Source of the DNA: Sphingobacteriales bacterium
GTDB lineage: Bacteria > Bacteroidota > Bacteroidia > Chitinophagales > Chitinophagaceae
Assembly (NCBI GenBank): GCA_003963365.1
Contig: RXJG01000002.1
Span: forward strand, 670,774-734,773
DNA length: 64,000 nt
Direction of reading: 5' to 3'
The position numbers and the translations under genes are program-made. The first letter of the stretch is position 1; each line of letters begins with the position of its first letter. Below, in pieces: positions 49,851 to 59,437 of the stretch. The notes beneath the pieces were generated by a model, which saw nothing but the letters and a program-made list of their open reading frames with translations, did not search any database and was not told the DNA's origin.

Positions 49851-51062
49851 TCAGGCGACTGCTTTCTTCACCAATGCAGCAGCTTCACTCAGCAGGATAG
49901 CACTTTGTACTTCTAATCCGCTTTCATCAATTAATTTCTTGGCTTCTTCTGCATTGGTTCCCTGTAAACGTACAATGATAGGAACATGAATATTACCCAT
50001 CTTATTATAGGCATCAATTACACCTTGCGCCACACGATCGCAACGAACAATACCTCCAAAGATGTTGATGAGAATAGCTTTTACGTTTGGATCTTTTAAA
50101 ATGATTTTGAAACCAGCTTCCACCGTTTGTGCATTGGCAGTGCCACCTACATCCAAAAAGTTAGCAGGCTCTCCACCACTTAATTTGATCATATCCATAG
50201 TAGCCATTGCCAGGCCAGCTCCATTTACCATACAACCCACATTACCATCTAACTTAACAAAGTTGAGATTGTATTTATGTGCTTCCACTTCAGTTGGATC
50301 TTCTTCGCTGATATCTCTTAATGCTTCGAGGTCAGCATGACGCATCAAGGCATTATCATCCAAATTCATTTTACAATCCACTGCAATGATCTTGTCATTA
50401 CTTGTTTTGAACAATGGGTTTATTTCGAGCATCGCACAATCCAATCCCACATAAGCATTGTATAAATTGGTGACAAACTTTACACAATTTTTAAATGCTT
50501 CACCACTTAATCCAAGATTGAAAGCAATCTTTCTTGCCTGGAAACCCTGTAAGCCGCCGCCGGGGTGCACCCATTCTTTAAATATTTTCTCCGGGGTATC
50601 ATGCGCCACATCTTCAATGTTCATACCGCCTTCGGTACTGTACATGATTACATTCTCACCTTTGGTACGATCTAATAAAATAGAGAGATAAAATTCTTTC
50701 GTTGGATTAGGGCCGGGATAATAAACATCCTGTGCTACTAATATTTTACTTACCAGTTTACCGGCAGGTCCGGTTTGTAATGTAACCAGTGTACCACCAA
50801 TAATATTACCGGCAATCGTTTTAATTTCTTCTGCACTTTTACCAACTGCCACACCTCGTTGCTCAGTTCCCATGATTTTTCCTTTACCACGGCCACCAGC
50901 ATGTATCTGTGCTTTAACAACCGCAAAGTTGTTACCTGTTTGAACCTTTAATTGTTTGTATGCTTCTTCAGCTTTTTCGGGAGTATCCACCGGGATACCT
51001 TCCTGTACTGGCACATTGTATTTTTTGAGAAGTTCCTTAGCCTGGTATTCGTGTAAGTTCAT
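49851..51062 (-). CDS. sucC: succinyl-CoA synthetase (ADP/GDP-forming) beta subunit
   Basis: The nucleotide-binding subunit of succinyl-CoA synthetase in the TCA cycle. The 403 residues begin MNLHEYQAKELLKKYNVPV, the standard opening. The ATP-grasp domain includes KAQIHAGGRGKG, and the C-terminal ligase domain has GGEPANFLDVGG and INIFGGIVRCDRVAQG. sucD is not adjacent, as is common in Bacteroidetes. It diverges from rimO across a heptad-arm element and has its own terminator. Confidence 0.96.
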   Translation of the reverse strand: MNLHEYQAKELLKKYNVPVQEGIPVDTPEKAEEAYKQLKVQTGNNFAVVKAQIHAGGRGKGKIMGTEQRGVAVGKSAEEIKTIAGNIIGGTLVTLQTGPAGKLVSKILVAQDVYYPGPNPTKEFYLSILLDRTKGENVIMYSTEGGMNIEDVAHDTPEKIFKEWVHPGGGLQGFQARKIAFNLGLSGEAFKNCVKFVTNLYNAYVGLDCAMLEINPLFKTSNDKIIAVDCKMNLDDNALMRHADLEALRDISEEDPTEVEAHKYNLNFVKLDGNVGCMVNGAGLAMATMDMIKLSGGEPANFLDVGGTANAQTVEAGFKIILKDPNVKAILINIFGGIVRCDRVAQGVIDAYNKMGNIHVPIIVRLQGTNAEEAKKLIDESGLEVQSAILLSEAAALVKKAVA

Positions 51063-51090
51063 GCGGAAAAATTTTGGCGAATTTAGGACA

Positions 51091-51211
51091 AGTTTTTGGT
51101 TTTTGGTTTGTTGTTTATAGTTGTTTTGCCGGATGTTTTATAATGTTTTTGTAAGCATAAAAGTCCCGGGATACGTAACAAAAAACCAGAAACTAAAAAC
51201 CAGCAACCCAC
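51091..51211. repeat. inverted heptad arms between sucC and rimO
   Basis: The left arm, 51091-51125, is AGTTTTT, GGTTTTT, GGTTTGT, TGTTTAT, AGTTGTT. The right arm, 51177-51211, is AACAAAA, AACCAGA, AACTAAA, AACCAGC, AACCCAC. The core is 51 bases and non-coding. The right arm stops one base before the rimO promoter box at 51213. Confidence 0.8.
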
Positions 51212-51212
51212 G

Positions 51213-51220
51213 TATCTTTG
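51213..51220 (+). promoter_or_regulatory. -7 box (TATCTTTG) for rimO
   Basis: This is an exact TAnnTTTG match ending 7 bases before the ATG, predicting a leader of zero to two bases. The heptad arm occupies the place of the -33 region. Confidence 0.5.
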
Positions 51221-51227
51221 CCGCCTG

Positions 51228-52535
51228 ATGAAAACGAAAACTCTTAAGAAAGACAAAGTAAATATCATTACACTTGGTTGTAGTAAGAACCTGGTAGATA
51301 GCGAAGTGCTGAGCGGCCAGCTAATAGCCAATGATATTGATGTGGTGCATGAAAGCAGTAAGAAAGACCACAATATAGTCATTGTAAATACCTGCGGATT
51401 TATTGATAAGGCAAAAGAAGAAAGCGTTAACACCATTCTTGACCAGGTAGAGCTGAAACGCCGTGGTAAGCTGGATAAAGTGTATGTGACCGGTTGCCTG
51501 AGCGAACGCTATAAAAACAATTTGGAAGCTGAGATACCGGAAGTGGATGCTTATTTCGGTACGATGGAATTGCCAAATATATTAAAACAGTTTGAAGCGG
51601 ATTATAAAGCTGAACTGGTTGGGGAAAGATTGTTGGCTACTCCCAAACATTATGCTTATCTGAAAATATCTGAGGGTTGTAACCGTACCTGTGCTTTTTG
51701 TGCTATCCCTTTAATGCGTGGTCAGCATGTGAGTAAACCAATTGAGCAATTGGTAAAAGAAGCAGAAGGATTGGTGAGGATGGGAGTGAAGGAGATAATG
51801 CTGATTGCACAGGAACTGACATATTATGGTTTGGATATTTACAAGAAACGAGAATTACCCAAACTCATGCATGCATTGGCTGATGTAAAAGGCCTGGAAT
51901 GGATCCGCTTGCATTATGCCTATCCATCTAAATTTCCATTGGAGATTTTGGATGCGATGAAAGAAAGAGATAATATCTGTAATTATTTAGATATGCCTTT
52001 GCAGCATGCCAGTGATAATATGCTGGATGCGATGCGCCGGCAAATTACAAGAGCAGAGATGACAGAACTGATTCATAAGATAAGAGAGAAAGTGCCGGGC
52101 ATTTGTTTGCGTACTACGTTGATTGCTGGTTTTCCCGGTGAAACGGAGAAAGATGTGGAAGAGATGAAAGGTTTTTTAAGGGAGCATCGTTTCGATAGAG
52201 TTGGAATCTTTACATATTCGCATGAAGAAGGAACTTCTGCCTATGACTTAGCTGACACTATTCCGCAGGAAGAAAAAGAAGCAAGGGCACAGGAAGTAAT
52301 GGAAGTGCAACAGGAAATAAGTTTTGAAAGAAACCAGGAAAAGGTTGGAAAGACATTTAAAGTAATTGTAGATAAAAAAGAAGCCGGTCGCTATTTAGGC
52401 CGTACAGAATTTGATAGTGTGGAAGTGGATAATGAAGTAATCATCAATTCTGATAAAAAATTACCGGTTGGTGAATTTGTGAATGTAAAAATCACCAAGG
52501 CCTATGATTACGATTTAGAAGGTGAGGTGGTATAA
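51228..52535 (+). CDS. rimO: ribosomal protein S12 methylthiotransferase RimO
   Basis: A radical SAM enzyme that adds a methylthio group to the conserved Asp of ribosomal protein S12. The 435 residues have the N-terminal UPF0004 domain with cluster Cys (TLGCSKNLVD, VNTCGF, VTGCLSERY). The radical SAM motif is C151-x3-C155-x2-C158 (EGCNRTCAFCAIP), and a C-terminal TRAM domain follows (about 370-435). The start follows its promoter box by 7 bases. It converges with the small membrane protein gene. Confidence 0.95.
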   Translation: MKTKTLKKDKVNIITLGCSKNLVDSEVLSGQLIANDIDVVHESSKKDHNIVIVNTCGFIDKAKEESVNTILDQVELKRRGKLDKVYVTGCLSERYKNNLEAEIPEVDAYFGTMELPNILKQFEADYKAELVGERLLATPKHYAYLKISEGCNRTCAFCAIPLMRGQHVSKPIEQLVKEAEGLVRMGVKEIMLIAQELTYYGLDIYKKRELPKLMHALADVKGLEWIRLHYAYPSKFPLEILDAMKERDNICNYLDMPLQHASDNMLDAMRRQITRAEMTELIHKIREKVPGICLRTTLIAGFPGETEKDVEEMKGFLREHRFDRVGIFTYSHEEGTSAYDLADTIPQEEKEARAQEVMEVQQEISFERNQEKVGKTFKVIVDKKEAGRYLGRTEFDSVEVDNEVIINSDKKLPVGEFVNVKITKAYDYDLEGEVV

Positions 52536-52547
52536 AAGCAATTCAAT

Positions 52548-52892
52548 TTATTTCTTTGCTTTAAAATAAATATTGGAAACAGGAAGATAAAGTAAGACTG
52601 TAACAATGATCAAAAATATGGTATGTGTTATTACCTCTGAGGCCGAATGAAATGTACTGATGACGATGTGATAAAGCAACCATGCAATCGCCAGCCATCT
52701 TGCCCAATTAATACCGAGAATCAACAATACTCCGCAAACTATGGCGGCTATACGCAACAACATTACCCATATTAATTCAGGTAATTGGTAATGGGGATCA
52801 AAAAAATCCCCTGCATGATAAATGATTCCTGTACATCCTGCAATAATAAAAATGGCAGCAACAATAAGAACAGGAACAGGACGATTTTTCAT
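52548..52892 (-). CDS. small four-helix membrane protein, unknown
   Basis: A 114-residue protein with four predicted transmembrane helices (about residues 7-25, 40-60, 64-80, 87-105). It has no catalytic motif and no recognised family name. It lies 25 bases after the T9SS propeller/PA14 gene on the same strand and may share its transcript. Its 3' end converges on rimO. Confidence 0.65.
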   Translation of the reverse strand: MKNRPVPVLIVAAIFIIAGCTGIIYHAGDFFDPHYQLPELIWVMLLRIAAIVCGVLLILGINWARWLAIAWLLYHIVISTFHSASEVITHTIFLIIVTVLLYLPVSNIYFKAKK

Positions 52893-52917
52893 TTGACCTT
52901 TTATAAATATTTTATTA

Positions 52918-55743
52918 CTACTTATTGAGTACTATAAACTTTGCAGAGTGATTACCACTGCCGGTTTTTACCTGAACGATATACATTCCATTACTCCATT
53001 GCCGGGCATGAATGGTTAATTTATTGTCGGTACTGTTAACAGTGATGGATTTAGAATATAATAATTGGCCAAGCATATCGTAAATTAAAATTTTGTCGCC
53101 AGCCTGGAAAGGATTTTTAAGTGATACTGTTAAATCCTGGTTACTTACAGGGTTAGGATAAACTAAGATATCACCGGATTGGGTAATATCAGGCTGTTGA
53201 AAAAATCTTTCTGCAGGTATTGGCTGTTTTCCAATGGTAGGGCCACTCCACTGCAGTTGACAAACTGCTAATCCTCCCTTTTCATAGTATTCAACTATGA
53301 TGGGGTATTTTGTACACTGATCCAAATGAATAGAGGCAGTGTATTCAGTAGCACCCTGGTCAATCCATTTATCAATCAATAATTGGTTGTTTACCCAAAG
53401 CCTTATTCCATCATCACCGGTTAAGTAAAAAGTATAAGTACCTGAGTCGAGGCTTTGTACATAGCCGGAAAACCTTGCTTTAAAATTATCGTTGCTTATG
53501 CCCTGGGGACTACCTGCTCCCCAGTCAAAGTATACGGATGGTACTAAAGTAGTAACAGTTGCGGTTGAAGGAAAAGGAGTGTCGGAAGTACTGTTACTGA
53601 AATATTCAGCCGTTAAGCCGCTACCGTTGCTGCTGCATTGAACGGTAGCAGGGAATAATTGAGATGCAGGAATATTTTGTTTGCAAATGCCCGGGGCACT
53701 CCATTGCAGAATACAGGATGATGCATTCGTATTAGAATAGTATTCAAGCCGGATATCAGCCGGTTTAGATGAAAGAAGGTTAAATGTTGCCGTGTGTGTG
53801 GTTATCGACTTATCAGTCCAGCTGTCTATGAGCAGGTTGTTATCGATCCACAGCCGAACGCCATCACTGCAGGTAACATAAAAAGTATAAGTATCATCTG
53901 TAAATGATTTTACCTTACCCGTCCATCTTACTTTAAAATTATCGTTGCTGATAACAGCAGAAGGGCTGGCTGTTCCCCAGTTGAAATTAACATTCTTATC
54001 CAATCGTACCAGTGCCGGAGAAGAAAACCCCTGTGTTGCACTGCTGTTAGTAAAGTATTCACCTTTTAGACCTGTTCCATCCGCCGGCGTTGTATTGGTA
54101 TTGGCACCGTTACACAATAATCCATACACCTGTATGCTGTTGGAAAATGTTGGAACATAAACTTTACCATTAGCAATTGTGGGGGAATTGAATTTGGCAA
54201 AACTGCCCACCTTATCTGTTATTTTTTTATCACTGCTCCATAATTCACCGGCTGAAACATCATTGGCCGGGTAGGCAACGATAGTGCCCGGCCGCACCTG
54301 GTTATTGGCATTACCCGAAGTGGGAAAGCAGGCCCATACAATTGCAGAAGCTGCATCATTGCTATTGGATGATAAGGATAACATGGCTCCCGGCATTCCA
54401 TAATCAAGATTTCTTAAGCCCTGTTTGTAGGTATTGTCAAAAGTGCCGGTGGGCCGGTCGTAATTAAACTGGCGAAGTTTAAAACTTTCGGCCCATGCAT
54501 ATACATATTCTTTATTGTTGAGTTGCGCATATACCGGTGATCCGTGAATATGAACAAAACCCTGGCGGCTGGGATTAAACTCCAGTGTATCTTTTACCTG
54601 GCTATTAGTGGCATTGAACCTGCCCATGTTATTATAATCTACCACGTATGAAATACCTTCTTTCGATCCGGAAATAGTAGTGCTGGTATTGGGTACTATC
54701 AGCACACCATCACAACCATAATCCAAATCAACATCGTCCAAATATTTATAATTAGACGGGGTGAACCAATCTAATAATTGAAGTTGCGGGGATAGTTTGA
54801 GCAGGCTCTCACTTCTTCCACCAGTCAGATCATTATTATCGGGGCTGGTAGTTCCGTTGCCGGTTGACAAATACAAATTTCCATCATCACCTACCGATAT
54901 TCCTTCACCTGCCATCCAAATACCTGCGGCCCACCCATTGGGGGTGGCGTTGTAAGTGTACTTTAAATCCAGTGTAGATGCATCAAACCCCAATACCCAT
55001 CCATGATACGGCCCCCAGTCACAATGAGAAGCACTGGCCACATACACGGTGTTATTGTAGAGTAAAAGTGCTGGTCGCTGATTTTGATATTTAGCCTGGT
55101 ATTTTACTTTACCGTTTATACTGCCACTGCCGGTGCCATTAACTTCTGCCTGTATTAAATGCGGACTGCCAGTTTTATGCTGACCAGTTTTAATATCAAG
55201 TGCATTTAAATACGCATAAAAATTTCCATTGTTATCAATTGTTTTAGTAGCAACATAAAGTGTGTTGGTAATAGTATCAATAACCGGTGTGCCTACGATT
55301 CCTATTCTGCCCGAGAAATCCCGATAATTCCCTCCACAGGGTTTTCCTTCATTTGGGTCTGTAAGATCAAATATATTGGGAGCTCTTTGTGCGGGCGGAT
55401 TAAGATTGACCGTCCACAAGGGAATGCCATAACTTACATCATCTGCATTAAAAGCATACACGGTATTGTTAACAGTTGCGGCGAATAATACGTTGCCTGT
55501 AAAATTTCCAATGCTGAGGTTTTTAACAGTAAGAATTTGTGCATAAATCTCGTCATCAACATTTAATGAGCCAACCAGGCCAAAATTATTGGAGGAAACG
55601 TTTGCAGGATTAAGAATGGTTTCATTTTTATTCCAACCGGTTCGGTACAGGTCGTTATGCTGGGTAATAACGGAAATATTGTTTTGGGCAATGGTAATGG
55701 CTGATTGCAAAAGAAGCAGCAAGTAAGTGAGTAGGTACCGCAT
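52918..55743 (-). CDS. T9SS-sorted outer protein with beta-propeller-like and two PA14 domains
   Basis: A 941-residue secreted protein. It has a signal peptide (RYLLTYLLLLLQSAITIAQ), a PQQ/quinoprotein-like beta-propeller (about residues 20-545; repeated VYAF-, LYVATKTID- and YVPTFSNSI-type strands), and two PA14 domains (about 555-695 and 705-845; SDGVRLWIDNNLLIDSW and GDDGIRLWVNNQLLIDKW). The type A T9SS sorting domain (about 855-941; YPNPVSNQDL, MYIVQVKTGSG) closes the protein. PA14 domains usually bind glycans. The likely place is the cell surface, with a role in carbohydrate binding or adhesion; no enzyme motif was seen. Confidence 0.85.
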   Translation of the reverse strand: MRYLLTYLLLLLQSAITIAQNNISVITQHNDLYRTGWNKNETILNPANVSSNNFGLVGSLNVDDEIYAQILTVKNLSIGNFTGNVLFAATVNNTVYAFNADDVSYGIPLWTVNLNPPAQRAPNIFDLTDPNEGKPCGGNYRDFSGRIGIVGTPVIDTITNTLYVATKTIDNNGNFYAYLNALDIKTGQHKTGSPHLIQAEVNGTGSGSINGKVKYQAKYQNQRPALLLYNNTVYVASASHCDWGPYHGWVLGFDASTLDLKYTYNATPNGWAAGIWMAGEGISVGDDGNLYLSTGNGTTSPDNNDLTGGRSESLLKLSPQLQLLDWFTPSNYKYLDDVDLDYGCDGVLIVPNTSTTISGSKEGISYVVDYNNMGRFNATNSQVKDTLEFNPSRQGFVHIHGSPVYAQLNNKEYVYAWAESFKLRQFNYDRPTGTFDNTYKQGLRNLDYGMPGAMLSLSSNSNDAASAIVWACFPTSGNANNQVRPGTIVAYPANDVSAGELWSSDKKITDKVGSFAKFNSPTIANGKVYVPTFSNSIQVYGLLCNGANTNTTPADGTGLKGEYFTNSSATQGFSSPALVRLDKNVNFNWGTASPSAVISNDNFKVRWTGKVKSFTDDTYTFYVTCSDGVRLWIDNNLLIDSWTDKSITTHTATFNLLSSKPADIRLEYYSNTNASSCILQWSAPGICKQNIPASQLFPATVQCSSNGSGLTAEYFSNSTSDTPFPSTATVTTLVPSVYFDWGAGSPQGISNDNFKARFSGYVQSLDSGTYTFYLTGDDGIRLWVNNQLLIDKWIDQGATEYTASIHLDQCTKYPIIVEYYEKGGLAVCQLQWSGPTIGKQPIPAERFFQQPDITQSGDILVYPNPVSNQDLTVSLKNPFQAGDKILIYDMLGQLLYSKSITVNSTDNKLTIHARQWSNGMYIVQVKTGSGNHSAKFIVLNK

Positions 55744-55777
55744 AGCAAGATGACCTAAAGATAATGATATGTGATCA

Positions 55778-55939
55778 TTAATGTATAACGAAAATATCTT
55801 CAGGTTTGGTAACTATAATTTGTGCCTTGGCTTTGTACTGTGCTACTTCATCTCTTACACAAATGTTTTTATCGTTGCAGAGTTCTTCAATAAAAGGGTG
55901 AAAGTTTTTTCTGTCTTTTTGTTTTAGTACGCTATTTTC
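55778..55939 (-). pseudogene. start-less coding remnant behind the modular secreted protein gene
   Basis: A 53-codon frame on the minus strand begins right after a TGA and has no ATG, GTG or TTG. It overlaps the end of the upstream gene by 8 bases and reads ENSVLKQKDRKNFHPFIEEL and onward to ...KPEDIFVIH. The residue pattern is strongly protein-like. It is either a degraded 3' fragment, a frameshifted tail, or a gene with a non-standard start. No family was recognised. Confidence 0.45.
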
Positions 55940-57197
55940 TCAATTCCAGCACCACTACCGCACTTTTCTTATCATCCGAACTCAGGAATACCTGTTTACG
56001 CTGGTTACCTGAAGTAATGATCATTAATGCTGTATTGGGCGGAATGGTTCCCTGGTTCTCTGCATACATTACAATTTCATGAGTGGGGCTGTTTGCATCA
56101 ATGTGGAAAGAGAAACGTAATGCTTTATCACTAAGCATGGCATTAGAGAGCTCTATATTTTTATTATGGATTACAGTGATGATATCACCATCAATGGTAC
56201 CATTATCATAAAACTCAACCACTACTTCTCCGCTGTCCACAATCCAACGGTCACTTACTACATTTTCTCTGGCTTTTAATTTTGACTGTACCTCCATTTT
56301 TGCTTTGGCAAGGTTGCTGGTATCAATTTTATATTCTTTACCTTTTACTACATCAGGGTTTACTGTTTTTTTAATTTCTAATTCAGTCTTGTTTGCTACT
56401 CCTTCGGTATCTTTTTTAATTTCCGGTTCAATCTTCTTTGCAATATCCGCAGTATCTTTTTTAATAGCAGCTGGTGGTGCTTTTGTTACCGGGGGATCAA
56501 TAACCGGTAATTTTTTGGCTTCTGTTTTCTTTACCTCAGCTTTTGGTTGATCTGTTGTTTTTACAACCGCTTTTTCTGTTTCAATTTTAGGCAGTGTATT
56601 AACGGCCACATCAGTAACCGGTGGGGTGGAAAGCGTAGGATTATCCTTTGCGGCAATCAGCGAATCTATTTTTAAATCAAGTTTTTTTACCAGTGCTTCT
56701 TTCGCCACCGTATCGCCAATATAAGGTTCAAGATATAAATAGCCTTTGGTTTGATCAGCTATTAATCCTTTTGACAAGCCAACATAATCCCCGTAAATAT
56801 GATTGTTGAATTTGTTTTTTACTAACGTGAGATTATAACGGAACTGCAGTAAAATATTCCTGGCTTCCGGCCCGGTTTTTTTTATGTCTTTTGAATAATA
56901 GTTGATGATTAATGTATTTTCCAGCACATATCCTTTAAATCTTACTTCAAGTGTTAAAGGGCTGTTGCGTTTCATGAAGTCATATGTCATCGTGCCATAA
57001 CATTTGTCGCCCTCTGTGGTTAAATTCATTTTTACATACCATACGGTGGTGTTGGTGCCGGTGCCTTTATGCTCCATGGTACCTACCCAGGTGCCCGTAG
57101 TATCAGTTGCTGCCAATGAAGCAATGGAAGTTATAAGAAGGAGGAGCGTTAGAGGTGCCTTCATAGATATTTTAGAAAAGCTTGTTAAAAGTTTCAT
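55932..57197 (-). CDS. modular secreted protein with Lys/Pro-rich linker, unknown
   Basis: A 421-residue exported protein. A signal peptide (the core is KAPLTLLLLITSIASLAA) is followed by an N-terminal beta domain (about residues 32-165; TGTWVGTMEHKGTGTNTTVW) resembling small lipocalin-like sandwiches. A low-complexity linker (about 195-290) with repeated KKDT/EIKK units comes next, and then a C-terminal beta domain (about 310-421; SDRWIVDSGEVVVEFYDNG). The function is unknown. The start is the ATG at 57197; a downstream ATG at 57164 would also leave an intact signal peptide. Confidence 0.65.
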   Translation of the reverse strand: MKLLTSFSKISMKAPLTLLLLITSIASLAATDTTGTWVGTMEHKGTGTNTTVWYVKMNLTTEGDKCYGTMTYDFMKRNSPLTLEVRFKGYVLENTLIINYYSKDIKKTGPEARNILLQFRYNLTLVKNKFNNHIYGDYVGLSKGLIADQTKGYLYLEPYIGDTVAKEALVKKLDLKIDSLIAAKDNPTLSTPPVTDVAVNTLPKIETEKAVVKTTDQPKAEVKKTEAKKLPVIDPPVTKAPPAAIKKDTADIAKKIEPEIKKDTEGVANKTELEIKKTVNPDVVKGKEYKIDTSNLAKAKMEVQSKLKARENVVSDRWIVDSGEVVVEFYDNGTIDGDIITVIHNKNIELSNAMLSDKALRFSFHIDANSPTHEIVMYAENQGTIPPNTALMIITSGNQRKQVFLSSDDKKSAVVVLELRK

Positions 57198-57298
57198 TTG
57201 AAGCACAGTGGCTAACTGTTAATAACGTAAAACTATGTACTTATTGCATAGAATTGCTACTTTCGTTGCCTGTTTTTTGGGAATTTTAAAACTGATAG

Positions 57299-58894
57299 AT
57301 GAATTTTACTGCTTTAAGGTTGTCTTACGCACAAACAGGCTATTTCTCCCGACTCGTGGCCGATTATATTGCCGGCGATGAAAAATTAACCCCCTTTATT
57401 AAACACCCTGTTTCTATGGATGGCATCCGCCAGTCGATAGAAAGCAGGAAACAATTTAATACTAACCGGGAATTGCTGGTTGCTGCATTGCAACAACAGT
57501 ATAACAACAACCCGGCTACTGAAGCAGTAAAGGGAAATATCCATAGGCTTTCATCACCCAATACGTTTACCATTTGTACAGCGCATCAGCCAAACATATT
57601 TACCGGGCCATTATATTTTTTATATAAGATTTTGCATGCTGCAAAGCTGGTTGATACATTTAAAAAAGAAATGCCGCAGTATGATTTTGTGCCGGTGTAT
57701 TATATGGGAAGTGAGGATGCGGACCTTGATGAATTGAATAACATTACCATTCAGGGAAATAAACTGGTTTGGCATACCAAACAAACAGGTGCGGTGGGAA
57801 GAATGAAAGTGGATGATGAATTATTAAAGTTGATTCATGTCATTAATGGACAAATTGCTGTACTCCCCAATGGAAAAGAATTAGTACAGTTGTTTGTTGA
57901 TTGTTACCGCAAAGGCAAAACCATACAGCAGGCAACATTTGAACTGGTAAATATTTTGCTGGGTGAGTTTGGAGTGGTAGTGCTGATACCTGATAATACG
58001 GAGTTAAAGAATGCTTTTAAACCAATTGTTAAGAAAGAGTTACTCGAAGGATTTTCTCATTCGTTGGTTGAAGCAACTGCTGCGGAATTAGACAAATATT
58101 ATAAAGTACAGGCGAGTGGCAGAGAGATTAATTTGTTTTATTTGATTGATGATAAACGGGAGCGGATTGAGAAGAAAAATTCACAGTATACAGTTGAGAG
58201 TTTGCAACTCAGCTTTTCAGAGGCTGAGATATTGAAAGAATTAGAAGAACACCCGGAACGGTTTAGTCCGAATGTGATATTGCGGGGGGTGTTCCAGGAA
58301 ACGATATTGCCGAATATTGCTTTTATTGGCGGGGGAGGAGAGTTGGCTTACTGGCTGGAACTGAAAAATGTGTTTGAAGCAGTGCAGGTTCCTTATCCTG
58401 TGCTGGTGCTGCGTAATTCATTTTTATTGATGAATGAAGCACAAAAACAAAAATTAGATAAGCTTGGATTTAATGTGGCAGATTTATTTAAAACTGAATT
58501 AGATCTCATCAATCAACTGGTAAAAAAAACATCAAAGAACGATTTGTCATTGAAGAATGAGATCGATGCATTGCAAAAACTATATGATCAGCTAAAGCAA
58601 AAAGCTGAACCGGTTGATAAAACTTTACTCCCCCATATTGAATCACTGCTGTCAAAAGCGCAGAAAAGAGTAGAGGAACTCGAGAAGAAATTACTTCATT
58701 CAGAAAAAGGGAAGTATGAAGCAGAGCAAAGGCAAATACAAAGTTTAAAACAAACACTTTTTCCCAATAACAGTTTGCAGGAGAGAGTAGAAAATATTGC
58801 TTACTTCTATGGAGTTTATGGTAAACGGTTACTAAATGTATTGTATGAAAATTCTTTGAGTTTGGAGCAGGAGTTTGTGGTGCTAAGCCAATAG
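57299..58894 (+). CDS. bshC: bacillithiol biosynthesis cysteine-adding enzyme BshC
   Basis: It catalyses the last step of bacillithiol synthesis, joining cysteine to glucosaminyl-malate. The 531 residues show the family motifs CTAHQPNIFTGPLYFLYKI (nucleotidyltransferase-like core near residue 95), YYMGSEDADLDE and GGGGELAYWLELK. A coiled-coil stretch at about 410-490 is the dimerising helical region. bshA and bshB are not nearby. It converges on purE across 3 bases. Confidence 0.94.
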   Translation: MNFTALRLSYAQTGYFSRLVADYIAGDEKLTPFIKHPVSMDGIRQSIESRKQFNTNRELLVAALQQQYNNNPATEAVKGNIHRLSSPNTFTICTAHQPNIFTGPLYFLYKILHAAKLVDTFKKEMPQYDFVPVYYMGSEDADLDELNNITIQGNKLVWHTKQTGAVGRMKVDDELLKLIHVINGQIAVLPNGKELVQLFVDCYRKGKTIQQATFELVNILLGEFGVVVLIPDNTELKNAFKPIVKKELLEGFSHSLVEATAAELDKYYKVQASGREINLFYLIDDKRERIEKKNSQYTVESLQLSFSEAEILKELEEHPERFSPNVILRGVFQETILPNIAFIGGGGELAYWLELKNVFEAVQVPYPVLVLRNSFLLMNEAQKQKLDKLGFNVADLFKTELDLINQLVKKTSKNDLSLKNEIDALQKLYDQLKQKAEPVDKTLLPHIESLLSKAQKRVEELEKKLLHSEKGKYEAEQRQIQSLKQTLFPNNSLQERVENIAYFYGVYGKRLLNVLYENSLSLEQEFVVLSQ

Positions 58895-58897
58895 CGT

Positions 58898-59437
58898 TTA
58901 ATCAAACTTATTCTCCCAGCCATCTTTCTTTAACTTATTCACTTTAGCAATTACTTCATTACTCAATGAAGCTTTGTAATCACTTACTTTTTTACCGACA
59001 ACTTCGTCAAATGCACCTATTATAGTTGCTGCAAGGATACCAGCGTTCTTTGCTGCATTCAAGGCAACCGTTGCCACGGGTATTCCGTTAGGCATTTGCA
59101 GTATGGATAAAACAGAATCCCATCCATCAATAGAATTAGAAGACTTTATAGGAACACCAATTACAGGTATAGAAGTAATAGAAGCCACCATACCCGGTAA
59201 ATGAGCTGCACCACCAGCTCCGGCAATAATTACTTTTAAACCCCTTAGTTTAGCCTTTTGTGCATACTCAACCATACGCAGTGGTGTACGATGTGCAGAA
59301 ACAACAGTTAATTCAAATTCAATGGAAAACTCTTTTAAAATATCCGCAGCGGCCTGCATTACAGGTAAATCACTGTCGCTGCCCATGATGATTCCAACTA
59401 TAGTTTGTGGTCTGTGGTTTGTTGTTTGTTGTTGCAT
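58898..59437 (-). CDS. purE: N5-carboxyaminoimidazole ribonucleotide mutase PurE
   Basis: It interconverts N5-CAIR and CAIR in purine synthesis. The 179 residues contain [13 protein letters not shown], the catalytic His region [14 protein letters not shown] and the [11 protein letters not shown] motif. The first 13 residues ([13 protein letters not shown]) are an extension encoded by the left heptad arm at 59401-59435; the normal family N terminus begins at about IVGIIMG. purK is not adjacent. Confidence 0.94.
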   Translation of the reverse strand: MQQQTTNHRPQTIVGIIMGSDSDLPVMQAAADILKEFSIEFELTVVSAHRTPLRMVEYAQKAKLRGLKVIIAGAGGAAHLPGMVASITSIPVIGVPIKSSNSIDGWDSVLSILQMPNGIPVATVALNAAKNAGILAATIIGAFDEVVGKKVSDYKASLSNEVIAKVNKLKKDGWENKFD

